A stretch of 64,000 nt of DNA from Henricia sp. BOLD:AAB3569. Its lineage: Eukaryota; Echinodermata; Asteroidea; Spinulosida; Echinasteridae. The stretch spans positions 1,674,001 through 1,738,000 of the forward strand of contig JBBELK010000308.1 of assembly GCA_037783545.1 (NCBI GenBank), in the 5' to 3' direction. The notes beneath the pieces are model-generated. The model searched no databases, was not told the DNA's origin, and saw only the letters and a program-made list of their open reading frames with translations. Positions 22,821-37,800 of this stretch are shown in pieces (positions within the stretch are counted from its first letter, which is position 1; each line of letters opens with the position of its first letter). The position numbers and the translations under genes are program-made.

Positions 22821-25800
22821 ATGGCAGCCCACTTTGAGTTGACGTGTTCGGCCGTTTCCAACGGAATTATTCCTGTGCAGAAATACAAATCAACTCGTAC
22901 AGGACTACAGATCTTCATTGCCAACGTAGAGGGGCCTCTTGTTAATGGTTTCTTCTGTTTAGGTGAGATTTTTGGGAGAGAAAAAAAATCACACCTGCCT
23001 CATTTCACACCCGTGACACCGCGGCGCGCCCGCGCCGCGGCGCGGGTGCGGCCGTGCACGCGTGCACATGGTGCACGCTGGCCGAACGCCCGCATACTGA
23101 CCGAATGCCCCGCGTGTTGTTAGCCACGTTCAGACGGGCACTACCTTCGAAGGTAAAGTTAACAACAACAGTCCCACTAACAACGAAGAGTGTTTACACG
23201 GTGCTTTAACAACGACGCGCAGGCATGCACACGGCCCATCAGCTCAGTCTTGCCCAGGACATGGTGCGCGCTCGCGCTCGTAAGAAGCACGCTACTTCAT
23301 GTAGTTATAAGATTTCTCGTGGGTAAATCGTCATTGGTAACTTGTAAGTGTGTCCACACGGTCACTACTTACGAGCTTACTCAAGAGTGCCCACTACCAA
23401 CGTTACGACTATTAAAAAGCCTGCCGGACACCTTTGCGATTTACCGGATAATCGGATCATCGGACCACATACCGGGAAGGTGTGCGCTGAAACAATTCGG
23501 GCCGTACGCTATAGACCGGAGCAAATCAAACTTGTTTGATTTTTCCGGATCCGATGGCCCGGTAAATCGCAAAGGTCTGAACGCACCTGTTGACAGGACT
23601 CCCCACGTACTGCATGCTGCGCTGGCTGGACGCCCCGCCTGCTGGTCGCGCGGATGCCCCGCCTGCTGGTCGCGCGGATGCCCCGCGTCCTGGCCGCACA
23701 GCCTGTTCCGTGTGCTGGCCGCGAGGATGCCCCACGTGCTGGCCAGATGCCCCACGTGCTGGCCAGATGCCCGGCATTAGTAAGTGCAGATTTGATGGGA
23801 AAACATACACCCAAATTTGAGTGGGAAAAATTTATAACAGAAGCCAAGACAGAAGGCAAGATCAACTTCTCAGTTCTTTCCTTTTTATAACCAAACATGG
23901 TTTATAATGTCATAACAAGGAAAATCCTGGGTGTCTGTGCATGGTAATGTACCCAGAACCACTCTCGGATGATATTTTGACGCAAAATTGTGCTCACAAG
24001 GCATATCCGTAGATGGGCCTAGTTTGTCTCGCAGGGACGCTTACACATCCTGAATTCACTCGGGCATGGCCTACAGCGCCACCAATCTTCCACGGAGTGT
24101 TAGCCGACCAAGTGAGGCCCTTGCCCAGAATTGAGGATTTATACACTTGGTTTGACGACACAGAATCTTTTCCTTTATTTAGCCACTGAGGCCCATGACG
24201 ACGATGGCCTTCCGCACACCTTGGAACACCTCATCTTTCTTGGCAGTGAGGACTACCCGTACAAGGTAACCATGTAATTGTCTTAAGATGCACCTCTTGA
24301 CTGTCTTAGACCATGTTCACATTAGAGAGATCACTTCATTCAACGGAGATTAGTTAATCATCACTAGTTTACAAAGCGTGCATACTCATCTCTCTGAATG
24401 AAGAGGGAACGAAGAGCACTACTACTCACTAACGATGATCGAATGAAGCTGTGGAACACCAAGATGGTTTGGTGGCATGTACGTTGAGCATCAAACATCG
24501 AGTGTCCAGCATCTGACGCTCTGAGTGGTTTTCAAGCAATTCGTTTTGCTTGGCAGACGTTTGACACTGCTCAATGGGAATGCGTCATCAGGCCTGCCAA
24601 ATCGCTTTGTCGAACGAAGGGAGTGTACATGTAACAAATTTGTATGTAAAATTTCGTCGAATGAAGTTATTTTGCTTTATCAAACGAATTGATTCTAATC
24701 TTTGTCGAGTGAAGAGGTGCGTGTTCACACTAGGTAGTTTCTTGGTCGAATCATCATTAAATCTTGTTGAATGTGAACGGATTCATAGGTGATCTTGGTG
24801 TGTTATGGCCGAGCGGTCTAGTGCGTCGAACTCAAGTTCCTGTGCCAGTACTAGAATGTGGGTTCGATTCCGGGCCGTGACGGGTTGTGGCACTTGTGCT
24901 CTTGAGCAAGGCACTTAATCACACTTGTTCCGTCCTTCCGAAGGGATGTAAAGCCGTTGGTCCAGTGTGTTCGGTGACGTACTTCAAAGATCCCAGAGCA
25001 TTCTTTCGTGAAGAGCAAGGGGAGGGATTCCCCGGTGTCTCTGGCCGTTTCTAATTCAACTTAGAAGTTGATAGTTCGAATATCTATGTTAATTGATCCC
25101 ATTCCTGTAATTGGTGGTCCTTCCACTGTTGGATGTGGTGAATAAATAAATAAATACCATGCACGTTCGCCACTAATTCTTTCTAATATGACATAATGCC
25201 CCAGAAAGTGTAAATTTGGTTAGGAAACATTGTTTTTAGCAATGTTGTCCTTGACAACACTTCAATTTGTTGGTTCATGCTCCATCGACTTACGGTACAT
25301 GTAATGCATGGAGTCTCAACTGGCGAACGTGTGTAATATGATTTCCGTGATGACTTCTGACATTGACTTCTGCATTGTAACAACTAACAAAGTCTCCTGA
25401 TTGTCTCTGATCCTAGTCATTCCAAATTTGTCTCGTCAGGGCCTCCTGGACATGTTTGCCAATCGCTGCCTGGCGCAGGGCACCAATGCCTGGACGGATA
25501 CCGACCACACCTGCTACACTGTCATGACGGCTGGTGTGGAGGGATTCCTTAAACTACTGCCCATCTACTTGGACCATGTTCTGTACCCAACGCTGACCGT
25601 AAGTATAGACCATATCGAATAGCTGCCATCTTGTAGGCCAACTTTCGATGTTAAATTGGTCAACAATGTAAGCACAAAATGCTCAACCATGCATGTCCTC
25701 AAGGAACAAAGGAACTGCCCTACAAGATGGCAGCTATTCAAAATGGTCTATAGCACATTCCTAAAAGTTGTAGATGAGTACACATGTACATTTCTCTAAG

Positions 25801-28800
25801 TAACAAGTACTTCCGCTTATTACACATGTAGGTTAATTGGTTGAGTACCATACGAGCGCGATTGGAATAGGGCATCATGTAGTGCGTCTGCGTCCCATAT
25901 CCCACAAGCGGGGTACCGTGGCCGAGCGGTTTAGGTCGTTGACTCGCAGTCATAGGTGAAAACTTGGGTTTGCAGGTTCGAACCTCCCCACGGCTACGGT
26001 ACCTGTGCCCTTGGGCAAGGCACTCAACCACACTTGCTCCATCCTTCGGAAGGGATGTAAAGCCGTTGGTCCAGTGTGTTAGGTAATGGAAACGCACTCT
26101 AAAGATCCCAGAGCATTCTTTCGTGAAGAGCAAGGGGGATCATCCCCGGTGTCTCTGGCCATGCATTTCTAATTCTAATTCCCCAGTGCGCAAGCCGCGG
26201 TCGGGCCGTCAACGGCCCGCTAGCGGCACCGCTAGCGGGCCGCTGGTGGCAGCCACCCGCGGACCGCTAGTGCTCCGTTGGCGATTGAGGAGCGGCAGTG
26301 GCACTGGTGGTTTGCCACTGGATACCGCTAGTGGTTCGCTAGTAGCTCGGGAGCTGTAAAACGCTGTTAGCGTGCCACTTGCAAGCCACCGGCGAACCGC
26401 CGGTGGTTTTTGGTCGGTGTGCCGATGTCGACCGGCCGCTTCCCAGCCGACGGCAGCCGACGGCGGTCCGTCGGTGGCTTGCGCACTGGGTGGGTTTCCT
26501 CACGCTTGCGAGTGACAGTGCAATGAGCACTATTGAGGAATCCTTGGTATGAATACCAGAAAGAAATAATAATAATAATAATAATAATAAGCCTGCCTTC
26601 GGAACCGGAAGTATGTACAAACTAATGGCAGCACGTGCGCGTGTGATGTAGTACTTACTAACCGGATAAACAGGTGGCTCCTTTATAAAGGTTGCATTGG
26701 TATTATACACATGGCATTCGGGACCAAAGACAGGTGGCTACTATGAGCAGGTGGTCTGTTTATCAAGGTTGCCTTAATGGCAGGTTTCACTGTTAATCGG
26801 TGAATTTACATATCCATTGTCTAGGAATCAGGTTACGTGACTGAAGTCCACCATGTGAATGGGGAAGGGGAGGACGCGGGCGTCGTCTACTGCGAGATGC
26901 AAGGACGTGAAAACAGCGGGGAGAGTCTGTCGCATCTGGCCATGTTGCGTGCCATATATCCCGGCCACTGTGGCTACAAGGTAGGTTACTTCCAAATACT
27001 GAAAGGCACCCAGGCCTGTTTTTTGCTGATATATGCTTCTGCTTGGCGGCATGGGTGACTTTCAAGATCAGCACTTTTTTTCCCCATCAAAATCGTTGCT
27101 CAAAATGAAATCTTTTAATTAGGCAAGTAATTTTACAGGAAATTGCTATTTTTGGTAAAATCAAAATCTCTACACCAGGCATGAGAATCTTCCTGATTTA
27201 TCAGGATTTCCTGATTTTTCACCTCCAAATATGTGGTCTCCGAGTTCAATGTGAATTTGGATTAAAAATGGGGGGTGGTAAGCTGTGGATATAAAGCTAA
27301 GAAAATGTAAAAAAGTGAGTGAAAATAAATCTTCTGTGGCAACCTTGAGCAAGCTCGATTCACGACTAGAGTCAGTCTGTTTATTGGTTCCTTCTTTTTA
27401 TTTCAAAATTCCATTCTCGTTTTTCCGACCTACAAGACTATTTTTGAAAGGCATGTGATCGGAAGCAGAAATTGTGTTTTTTCTCTGCCTTTTTTCTTAA
27501 TTTGAAACTTACTTTTGATCCATACATTTCCAGTTCAGGAAGTTGTAATGTTTGTGAAATACTGATTCTATTTTTATTTAAAAATATAAAATATCTCCTC
27601 TGAATTTTAAGGAAAAATCTACCTTAAACACAACCCCAGATATGCTCTAAAATGCATCAGAGAGCTTTTAAAGTTCCCACGCCGTGGCTTCGCAGGTTGT
27701 TGAAATACAATTATTTTTCCTGATTTTTTACAAATCTCCATTCTCATGCCTGCTACACGTTCTACATACCTCCCTGGCCGTAATTCTCTGAAAACTTACG
27801 TACACACCTCCGTTTTTAACAATTTGACGATCAAATTCAACTTCATAAACTACATCGGCTGGCATCGTGTTTTACAGAGGTCATAGCCTGCGCCTGTGCA
27901 ATGGCGCTCGCCTATAACAGTTTCAAGCACCAGACCAGATCCAGCACGTACCATTTTTGGACGAGGGGGGATTTTCTTTAGAGCACCACTGTGCGGTCAG
28001 TGAAGGCAGGATTCACGTCAAATGAATTTTCACTCGTAAAGTTGCCACGCGGGTCGCTTTGACTAAAGATTCCATTTTGAGCAACGATTTTGATGGGGAA
28101 AAAAAAGTGCTGATCTTGAACAGTTGAAAGTCACCCATGCCGCCAGAAGCATATATCAGCAAAAAACAGGCCTGGGTGCCTTTCAGTATTTGCAAGTACA
28201 AGGTACTGTAGGTGTGCCTGCTCTCAGTTCGGACTAGTCCCATGACACGTCTGACATGTTGGTCGAGTTAGGGCAGTCTGTTCTTGACACAGCTAACTTG
28301 TTCACGATTGATAGGTGGTGTGTGATACTGTTTCAAGTGCAGTGTTCGTTGGTCGTGTTCCCATCGTTGGGGCGTGAGAAGATGAGAACAGACCACCCGA
28401 ACTCGGCCATTGTGTGCCCCAGAAGGCCCAGATACTTTGTCTTTTATACCCTTCTTTATCATTTAATGGCACAGGCTCGTCAGCAATGCGTGCGCGGCAA
28501 ATTCGTGACACGAAATACGCAGCTCCACGCCTTTGCTATGGAGCTGCATATTTTGCAGCACTAATTTGGCGTGCGCGCATTGCTGGCGCGCATTGCTGAC
28601 GAGCCTGTGCCTTTAATGCATCTTCCATTACATTACATGTACATCTGGAGTTTGTGAGTGGCCTTGCACTGAGCTAACTTCTTGGAACAGTCGTGCCATG
28701 GCTATCCATGTGTGAATGCGCCGTAAGATTTGTATTCAGCTCTGCATTCGTATGAAGTAGTAACCTATCGTTATCAGCCCATCTCTTGTTTTCTCTGAAG

Positions 28801-31800
28801 TCCGAGACCGGCGGCATTATGAGCAACTTGCGAACCAGTACGTCTAACACCAAGGTGCGGCAGTATCATAAAGACTTCTACCGACCGGACAACCTCTGTC
28901 TAATCATCACGGGGCAGGTCGAGGCTGAAGACATCTTCAAAAGGCTGGAACCAATTGAGAAAAAGATTCTTTCCAAGGTTAGAGTTCTAATTCGATATTT
29001 GCACGGAACCACCATATAGACCACTCTCTTAGGCATCCATCTTCAGAGGAAAGGTATAACTGCATATTTAACGCCACTAGGTACTTGCACGCACCTCATG
29101 GAAAATGTTCCAAACACGAGCGTGCAGTGTTCTCCACTGCTAAAAATGAACAGCGCCCTCACATGGCAAATCAGTGTTCTCCACATGAGATTGCTGTTCA
29201 AAACGAATGCATGCAACTGCCATGGCTGTTATTGACCACGGATCGGGTCGCTGATGCGATAGATAAATATGCGTGGTAAGTAAACGATAATGACACCACT
29301 GAGTGGCTAGCGAATCATGTCTGGTGACTTTACACCTAATTTTAGAATGACTTGGCTGTACTTTTGAAGTGTTTTACCGTAAAGGAAAAAATTGATTATT
29401 TTGGTCCGGGCAGCCGAGTTTTTTGTCCGGGCGGCAAATGTTTGTTGAGGTGCTAATGGTACTTCTGATGATTTTGTCCGGGCGGTGCGCCCGGACAAAA
29501 CCGGTAGTGGAGAACGCTGAGCGTGTGTTCTGCAATAGACCGTATCAAAAAGCCGCCATTTCGTGGGGCAGTTTCTTTGTTCCTTGAGGACATGCATGGT
29601 TTCACATATTGTGCTTCCATTGTTGAACGGTTTAAGTAACAAAAGGTGCCCCACGAAATGGCGGCTATTCGATAATCTATATTTGTTCAAAATACGGTGC
29701 AACCAAAGCAAATATACAAATAAGTTCTGCACACTCCAAGAGGTAATTACTAATTACGGTAGTTGAGGGTAGTTGATCATTTGAATGAAAAAATGTATGC
29801 CTTTTATTCTTGCACTTTCCTTGAAGGGCGAGTTGCCACCTTATGTTCGACCCTGGCAGAGCCCAGTGCCGCCACTCACTGAGAATATTGAACAGACGGT
29901 CCAGTATCCCTCCGATGATGAAGCCAACGGCATGGTGTACATGGCATGGAGAGCTCCAAAAGCCAAGGTCAGTACATGATGCTGCTTAAAGGCCCTGTAG
30001 ATGATATGTTTTTGAGCGATTCTGCGAATAAAACCATTATAAATCAAAAGAAAGACATCAACAAACTCATCCGAAGAAATTTCAGCTTTGTCAAATGTAC
30101 CACGTTTAAAACAAACATGAAAATTCATATGCGTTTTTCTGGTCTTGGCGGGGTGTTTCAAATATTCGTTCTCAGTTGATCGGGTACTATGTGGCTTGTG
30201 TCATGCACTCTGTGGCACACATCATATACTGCGTGTGCGCACGATCCATAAAAACGCATTGCGTTGGAACACGCACATGCAGTACACAGCGCATATGCAT
30301 TTTGGACCGCGTAGATGCGAACCAAAAATAAGTAAATCGTTTGCAAACGATCTAAATAATTTCATCTTTACGGATTATTTTCTAATAAAATTATATCATT
30401 TTGAGCGGAAACCTTTCATTTGGTAGTTGCTATTAATTCAATCTTTCCTTTCAGAACTTTTCCCCTGTAAACTCGTCGATTACTTTTTGGGGTCATTGCA
30501 AATGATCCACTGGGCCTTTAAACACTAGCTGAAAATGTGTGCTTACTGTAGCAGAAAAGTTGTGCTAACGTTAAGGCTATTTTATGGTCGTGGCATGCCC
30601 AAGCACGAACGCACCTGTACCCGTACGCCGCGGCACAGTGCTTGGCATGCAGCTCCCTCAAGAGAGGTCAACAATTTCGCCTCTTGAGGGCGCTGTTCAA
30701 CAAATGCATACTGTCATGGTCGTTATCGATGCGGATTTGGGTTGCCGATCCGATAGATATGCGTGGTAAATAACCGATAATGACACCTGTGACTACCGAA
30801 TCACGTTAGGTGAATTTACACCTCATCTTGGAATGACTTGGCTGTACTTTCATAGTGTTTTGGAGGAGAAATTATATTTTTTTTGCCCGGGCGGCACAAT
30901 GTTTTGTCCGGGCGGCAAATTTTTGTCCGGGCGCTAACGGTACCTCTGATGATTTTGTCCGACAAAACCGGTAGTGGAGATCACTGTTTACCGTGGATAG
31001 ACTCAAATGAGTAAAAAACAGTAATAGTGTCACAGCGTAATAGGACACTGTCTCCCATTTTCATGGAATGACCCACGTCTTTACGTACTTCATTTATTTT
31101 CCCATAGGATTTGTACACTATGGCAGCTTTGCAGGTTTTGATGGAGTATCTGACGGACACGTCGGTGTCACCCCTTCAGCGGGACTTTGTGGAAATTAAA
31201 GATCCTTTTTGTAGTAAGGTGAGGAGCTTCAGTTTATTAGTGAATTTGAAGAATTTCATTGTAATTGTTAAGTGCCATGCAGAGCCTTCTGGTGGATCGT
31301 TTTCAATATCTTGGTTAGGCCAAACAAAATAAATGGTGCGTTTACGTTAACGGCCTAAACAAAATCCAGGTAGGTAGGTAGGAAAATCATTTTATTTTGT
31401 CATTTTGTTTTTACATTTCAGTTCATACATTTGCATGTTGTTTTGCAATGTTTGAAACTTACTATTAACACTATTAAACATGTTCATGTACAAGTGTAGA
31501 AAATGTTATGTTCGTTGGAAATTATTGAAAATAGTGCTCATTTAAAATTATCAACTTGAAAATTTGCAATAAAAAGTTTGAGGTCGGCAATTTGGCCTCA
31601 AAAATTCCAGGTAGGTCGGGTTACCGTAAACACACCATTTATTTTGTTTGGCCTTAGTTCTAAACATTGTGGGTTGGAATCCCGGTCCAGTCCATCCATT
31701 GTACATGTCTCTTTGAGCAAGGCACCTTGCCACGCGTTGCTTCTCTCCAACCATGGCTGCTTTCGAGCACGGCACCAGGGATCCCTGGTGTTCCCTGGTG

Positions 31801-34800
31801 CTCGCCCGAAAGCGTGCTGCTCCCGACCTCCGAGTCGTCGGGACAACTGGGAGACATGCGCAGTTGCACGTACTTATGCATGACTCGGTGAAAATGGCTG
31901 GCGCGTCGTAGAATAATTCTGGAAATTTGGGTTTATATTTTGAATGTTCAAGCTTCCACATCGAATCCAAATGTTGTAAATATTTTCATGATTTATTTTT
32001 ATCAGATATCTGTGATTAATTTTGTTGGAAAACCAAGCTTTTATTAGCGGGGATGTAATTTTTAATGACCATGGTGCACCAGGGATCCCGATAACGCTTT
32101 TGAGCGCGATTGTGTGTACGCATGTGTGTGACGTACGTTCCCAACGCCTGGGAACACTAGGGACGAGCACTCGAAAGCAGCCCTGGAGTAACTGGATACC
32201 TGAGGGTAGTGAATGTTGATGTGTTAATTGATTAGCCATTGAGTGCCTGATAGGCAATGGGGGGGCTGTATATACTCCCCAGGGAGCTGAGATGGTACTG
32301 TATATGGGGTGATTTAATGGAGCCATATGATCAGGGGTAATGATAATGTAAGCGCCTTGATTGGGGTTTCCCCGGCTAAGTGCAAGGTAAATGGGTCTTT
32401 CTATAAATTAGGGGTCCAAAAGTGTGACATTTAGCGTCCCCCGTTACACCCGATATGTGTTATTTTTCGTACAAAAATTATTAAAATGGCTTTTAAACCA
32501 TTTTGTATGAATTGTACTTTATGTACTCACTCTTTGAGATGGAAAGTATTTAAAGAATATGTCCTGAATTTACAAAAACAAGATGTAAAATGTAGCGGAG
32601 AACACCAAAATTGGACCCCTAATTTATAGAAAGACCCAAAAGTATATATTATTTTTGCTAAATCTGTCATGCTAAAAATGAAAATAAAAATCTTTATTTT
32701 TTCCTTAGGTGCATTACTCCGTCATTGAAGCCTCGGAGTCTTGTGTCTACCTCAAGTTTGACAATGTTCCCAAGGCTAAATTGAATGATATCAAAGCAAG
32801 GTCAGTGTGGGAATTTCACTGAGGCCACGGAGGCCATTGCCTCCGTTGCTTTTGCAATGGAAGTGCCCTTTCTAAACACAAAAATGGCAGTGCCCCTTCG
32901 GTGACGAAATTCCTACCCTGAAGGTATAAAACATTTTTTTAGATGACGTTTACCGTAAAAATCTGTGTTTGAGGCACATTTTTTTTTTAGTTGGGGGTGC
33001 GCCGTGTACACGGGTGCACCTTTTACAGGAGATTTTCGTAAATACTCGTGTATAAGGCGCACTTTTTCTCCACTGCATACTAACTCGTTGGATTTGGTGT
33101 CAAACCACAAGGAATTTCCCTGACAACTCGTATATATATCTTGCAACTCGTGCTTGAAGTCTTATAACTCATAGACCAACTCGTACAATTCGTATCAAAC
33201 TATATTCAAACTCGTGTGATACAGTGCTGTACGAGTTTGCTACGAGTTACACACGAGTTGCATGAGTTTGCTAAGAGTTGCACAAGTTTGGTGCGAGATG
33301 TTCACGAGTTGCGCGCTGTTACGAGTTGATATGAGCTTTTACGAGTTGTGCCCGAGTTATACACAAATCATTCCGAGTTGTCCCACAACTTTTCTAGAGT
33401 TTCCCGAATTCACCAACTCGTGAAGCTCCTTTCACTCGCACCCGAGATTTGTCCGTGTGTGGGAGTGACGTTAGCCACTTGATGCTGGAGGATGTGCAAA
33501 CGCATTGTAGCAAAGTATTGACCCCCTTCGAACACGTGCAAATACGCAGATGGTCTGTCAGTGTAGCAAATCTCGCTTTTGAAAAAATCTTGTCTTGGGT
33601 CATTCCATGTCAATTCAACGAGCTTTTGGACCTGACCCTCACAGATTGAAATGAAATTTGGTGTGCTGATTGGACTCCTTGAGAAACCCTGAGAACTACA
33701 GTTTTATATCATTTGGTCAATTACTTTTTGACTAATTAGCATGACCTGCTATGTCTGGACAGTTATATCTCTAAAAGTAATGGACCTAGAGAGATAAACT
33801 TTACATAATGTTAAAGCTCTTGAAATGGCCTTCATTTTATAAAATAACATCAAAATTGCATCTCGTACCACAAAAAAGTTATATTTTTTATAATAACCTT
33901 TGCAAAAATGCGTATTTGTCAAAATGCAATTTTTTTATTATTTGTTAGCTTAAGATGTAAGGAACATTTCCAGAAAGATTTGGGATGGGCACTCTTACAG
34001 TTTTTGAGTTATGATAATTTTAACATTGGCTAACATGTAAATAACCTGTACATACACAGTTACTGTTCATGTGTTAATGACGGATGGTATGGCCATTTTG
34101 CAGGTTGAATGAAACCCTACAAGGTATAGCATCCGGAAAGGAAGTTCTTGACATGGAGCGAATGGCCAGCGTGCTTCAACGTCGAATCTTGGAGTGTCTA
34201 AATCACGTGGAGGAACGGCCTCACGACACTTTTGCATTCATGGGCATTGGAGATTTCCTGTACTGTGAGGGCGCTGAGCAGGTACCAATTTGGAATTAGA
34301 CCCATTTACAGATTTTCGCATACAAATCCACAAAAATCAAGATTTTTTTCCAAAAAGTGGATTTCGTTCTAACCTAATAATCATATGAAATACCTCCCCA
34401 AAATACTATCCATAGAAGAAAACAGGAAATTTATAATCTCCAATTTGGTTTGGAAGCAAAAAGGTTGGTGTAATCACTGCACTACTTTATGTGACCTGAT
34501 AAATTAGTTTACTAAACTTCAATGAATTTTTGACAATATCCCTCGAAATATACGGATTGAGGGTGCAAAATTTCAGAATGGTAATGAGAAAAATATGACA
34601 AATGATATGGTATCAAAATCTCAACACCCATGGGAAAAATTGGAGCGTCAAAAATGTGATCTGGACACGCGCTCCTTTAAGTAATGATTTAATTAAACCC
34701 AATGATCAGGGGTGATAATGCTATTGTTAACGCTCCAACTACGCCAACAATAGTTAGGCCAGCTCCAACTTATTGTTAGAAAGTCTCAATAAGTTGGGAT

Positions 34801-37800
34801 CGTTGGCGTAATTGGGGCGTAATATATCACTTCCCTGAGCTCCTCGTTCATAAAACGAAGAGAAGAAATGCAAATTTGTCTAAGATGTTTGGTTCCCTTG
34901 CCTCCGCAGCTGACACAACGCTTGAACCAGGTAGCCCTCTACAAACAGCAAGTCAAGGAACCAGACACGTTCTGGAAGAAACTCCTAGTGGAGTACTTTA
35001 CAGCAGCAAACTCTGTTACGGTAATAGACCGTATTGAATAGCTGCCATCTTGTAGTGCAGTTTCTTTGTTCCACGAGGACATGGATGGATGTGCATTTTG
35101 TGCTTACATTGTTGACAATTAAAAAAACAAAAGGTGCCCTACAAAATGGCAGCTATTCGATGCGGTCTGGGCAAAATTTCCATTTAGTTTAAGGCACTCG
35201 GTGAGTGTGTTGTGTATACTTGAGCAGTACCGAGCCAAAAAACAAATCTTAGCAAAACAAGTCCATACAGCACTTTTAAGGTTCATTGTATCATATTTAA
35301 TGACCAAATTTTGTTTTTCATGAGTTGACAAGAAAAACCTTACTCATTGATAGCAATGGTAACAAACACCACATTAATTTATTTCCGTCCATAATGGTAT
35401 CTCATGCTGGAAATTGACTACTGAAGGTGGTTTTCTTAAAAAGTCCCATGCATGGGAGTTTTTTACCATTCACTTGTACACAAAATCCATTTATAGATTT
35501 TCAAGGTTTTCTGAAGCATTGATGCATCTAAATAGCTCAAATTTCTTCAGGCTAGTTTACCAACATTCTTCCTTAGATATGTTACATGTACATTGTTACT
35601 CCACGAATCTTTAAAAAGTGTTATATTGCAAATTATACATTTATAAGCCTTTGAAGCCCATTGTATCATTTGTAATGAACCAAACTTATACTTCATGTGT
35701 TGACAAGAAAAACCTTACTCAAAGTATTAATAGCAATTGTAACAAACCCCTTGAGATATTTTGTGTCAAAAACAGTACCTTTCTGACAGGGATGCCAGTC
35801 TTCCGGCTTTTTCTTATTTATACAAAATCCATTTATCAAAAATTTTCCGAGTGTATAGCTCCTCCCTTACTGGTTGTAAGATGTCGTTCTGCACACTATT
35901 TGGTATTTTCCCCTCCAATCTTGTACAAAGATCCTCGGTGAACCAAGCAAGAAGCTGGCAGCAACCATGGCTGAAGAAGAGACACGACGTGTTGCAAAGC
36001 AACGAGAGAGTCTCGAAGAGGCGGGCTTAAAAAAGAAAGCAGGAATCGTGCAGAAAGCCACTGAAGAAAATGAGGTACTGATGAGACTTCCGTTCCCACT
36101 CTCCACCCCCGCTCCCCAACCCCCTTGTCCCCACAAAACTCTTCATACTTTCTATCAGGGTCAGAAAGAGCTAGTCTCCCTCTGCTCGAATCTCGAGTCC
36201 CAAGTCAAGTCAAACTGCCTTTGAGTCCCAAGTCAAGTCAAACTGCCTTTGAGTCCCAAGTCAAGTCAAACTGCCTTTGAGTCCCAAGTCAAGTTGCATT
36301 ATTTGACTGCAATGTCAAGTCAAATCATACATATATTCATGATGGTCAAGTCATACATGTTGGTTAAGTCAGGCATGTTGGCCAAGTCAAGTGAAGTAGT
36401 CACGTCAGTAAATTTGTTCTGGCTAATTTTTGTACAAAAGTAGTCTAAATTCTGTCTTGGGGTATTTTTCTTGTTCTTGCCACACGCATTCCATATTTAA
36501 GCCAAGCTTATGTTTCATTTCCTGGAAAAAACAATTTTGTTCCCCAAATTAGCAAAACTCAGTCACTGCATTGCAATTTTTACTAAAAAAAGTCTCCTTT
36601 TTTGGTAGTCTGAGTCAAGTCAATCCATTTCTGTCAGTGACTCAAGTCCCAGTCAAGTCATTTGCAAATGTAACTTGAGTTTGACTCAAGTCATTTGAGG
36701 TGGGAGGGTCAAGTCAAGTCAAGTCAAGTCAATAAAAACCGGGACTCAAGTCGACTAGAGTCCGAGTCATGACAACCCTGTTTCCTATTTTTGTAATACA
36801 CAACAAACATTTGACCTCTAGTTGTTTTTTTCTTTCTTTTTTCTTTTTTCTTATTTCTTCCAGACGGAGCCACCAGGGAACCTTATTAGCTCATTGTCGG
36901 TACCCGGCACTGACTCAATCCAGTTTCATTCCATTGGCCGCCACAGCAATCTCCCCGGTAACCAACAGTCTGGCCCGGTGGGCAAGCTCGATATCCAGGA
37001 GCTACCGTTCACATTCCAATTGGACGATATATATACCAATTTCGTTCAGGTATGTTGAAGTTTAATGTGCAGTTTATGATTAAGTGTCTTTCCCTAGAAC
37101 ACAAGCTCTATGGTCCTTTGTGCATGTCTCATACAAATTTCACTTGCGTGTCTGCAATAACGCTTGCAAAGCCGCCACACAGCCCGAATGCACATCTGCT
37201 ATAATATGACAACACTTGCTTGATCACCCAGTTCACTGTACTGGCCAGAGCACGCAACATCATGCATCTGCACATGCTCGAAGCCACATACATACACTTC
37301 ACAAAACCTGTGTTATGTCGTCAGAAATAATTTGTACACATGATACATGTGCTCCCTGCTGTTGTCAGCTGACCTATTAGCGCGCAGCATTCTGAACATG
37401 TCATTTCCGCCCTTGGCCTTATGTTACATGTATATCAATAAGCGTCACCCACGCCATTCTTGCGCTTAGCTTTGATGAGTGCAAGTCGAAAAGCTTTAGC
37501 ATGTACTTAATTCTATTTCCGATTTTGCAGTACCAAACACCTATTCATTTGTGTGCTTGTATTAAAATAAGATGTTGGTCAATCGTGCTGGTGATTTAAA
37601 TATATTTAGTTAAACTTGCTATTGTGCCCACCTTTATGAAGTGGTCACCTGCCTAAAGTGGCCACCTGCCTAAAGTGGCCACATTTGTTTGGTCCCAAGT
37701 CAGTTTGTACACAATCATATGGAGGGTAGCACCTTTGTATTGTGGCCACTGTGTAGCAATGTTGTAGTCGAATCACCAATATCGAGTCTGAGGTTCGAGT

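Noticed and set aside
23441-23898. Several GC-rich ORFs on both strands in intron 1
   Set aside because: They follow the minisatellite and local inverted repeats; intron 1 is fixed by in-phase exons 1 and 2.
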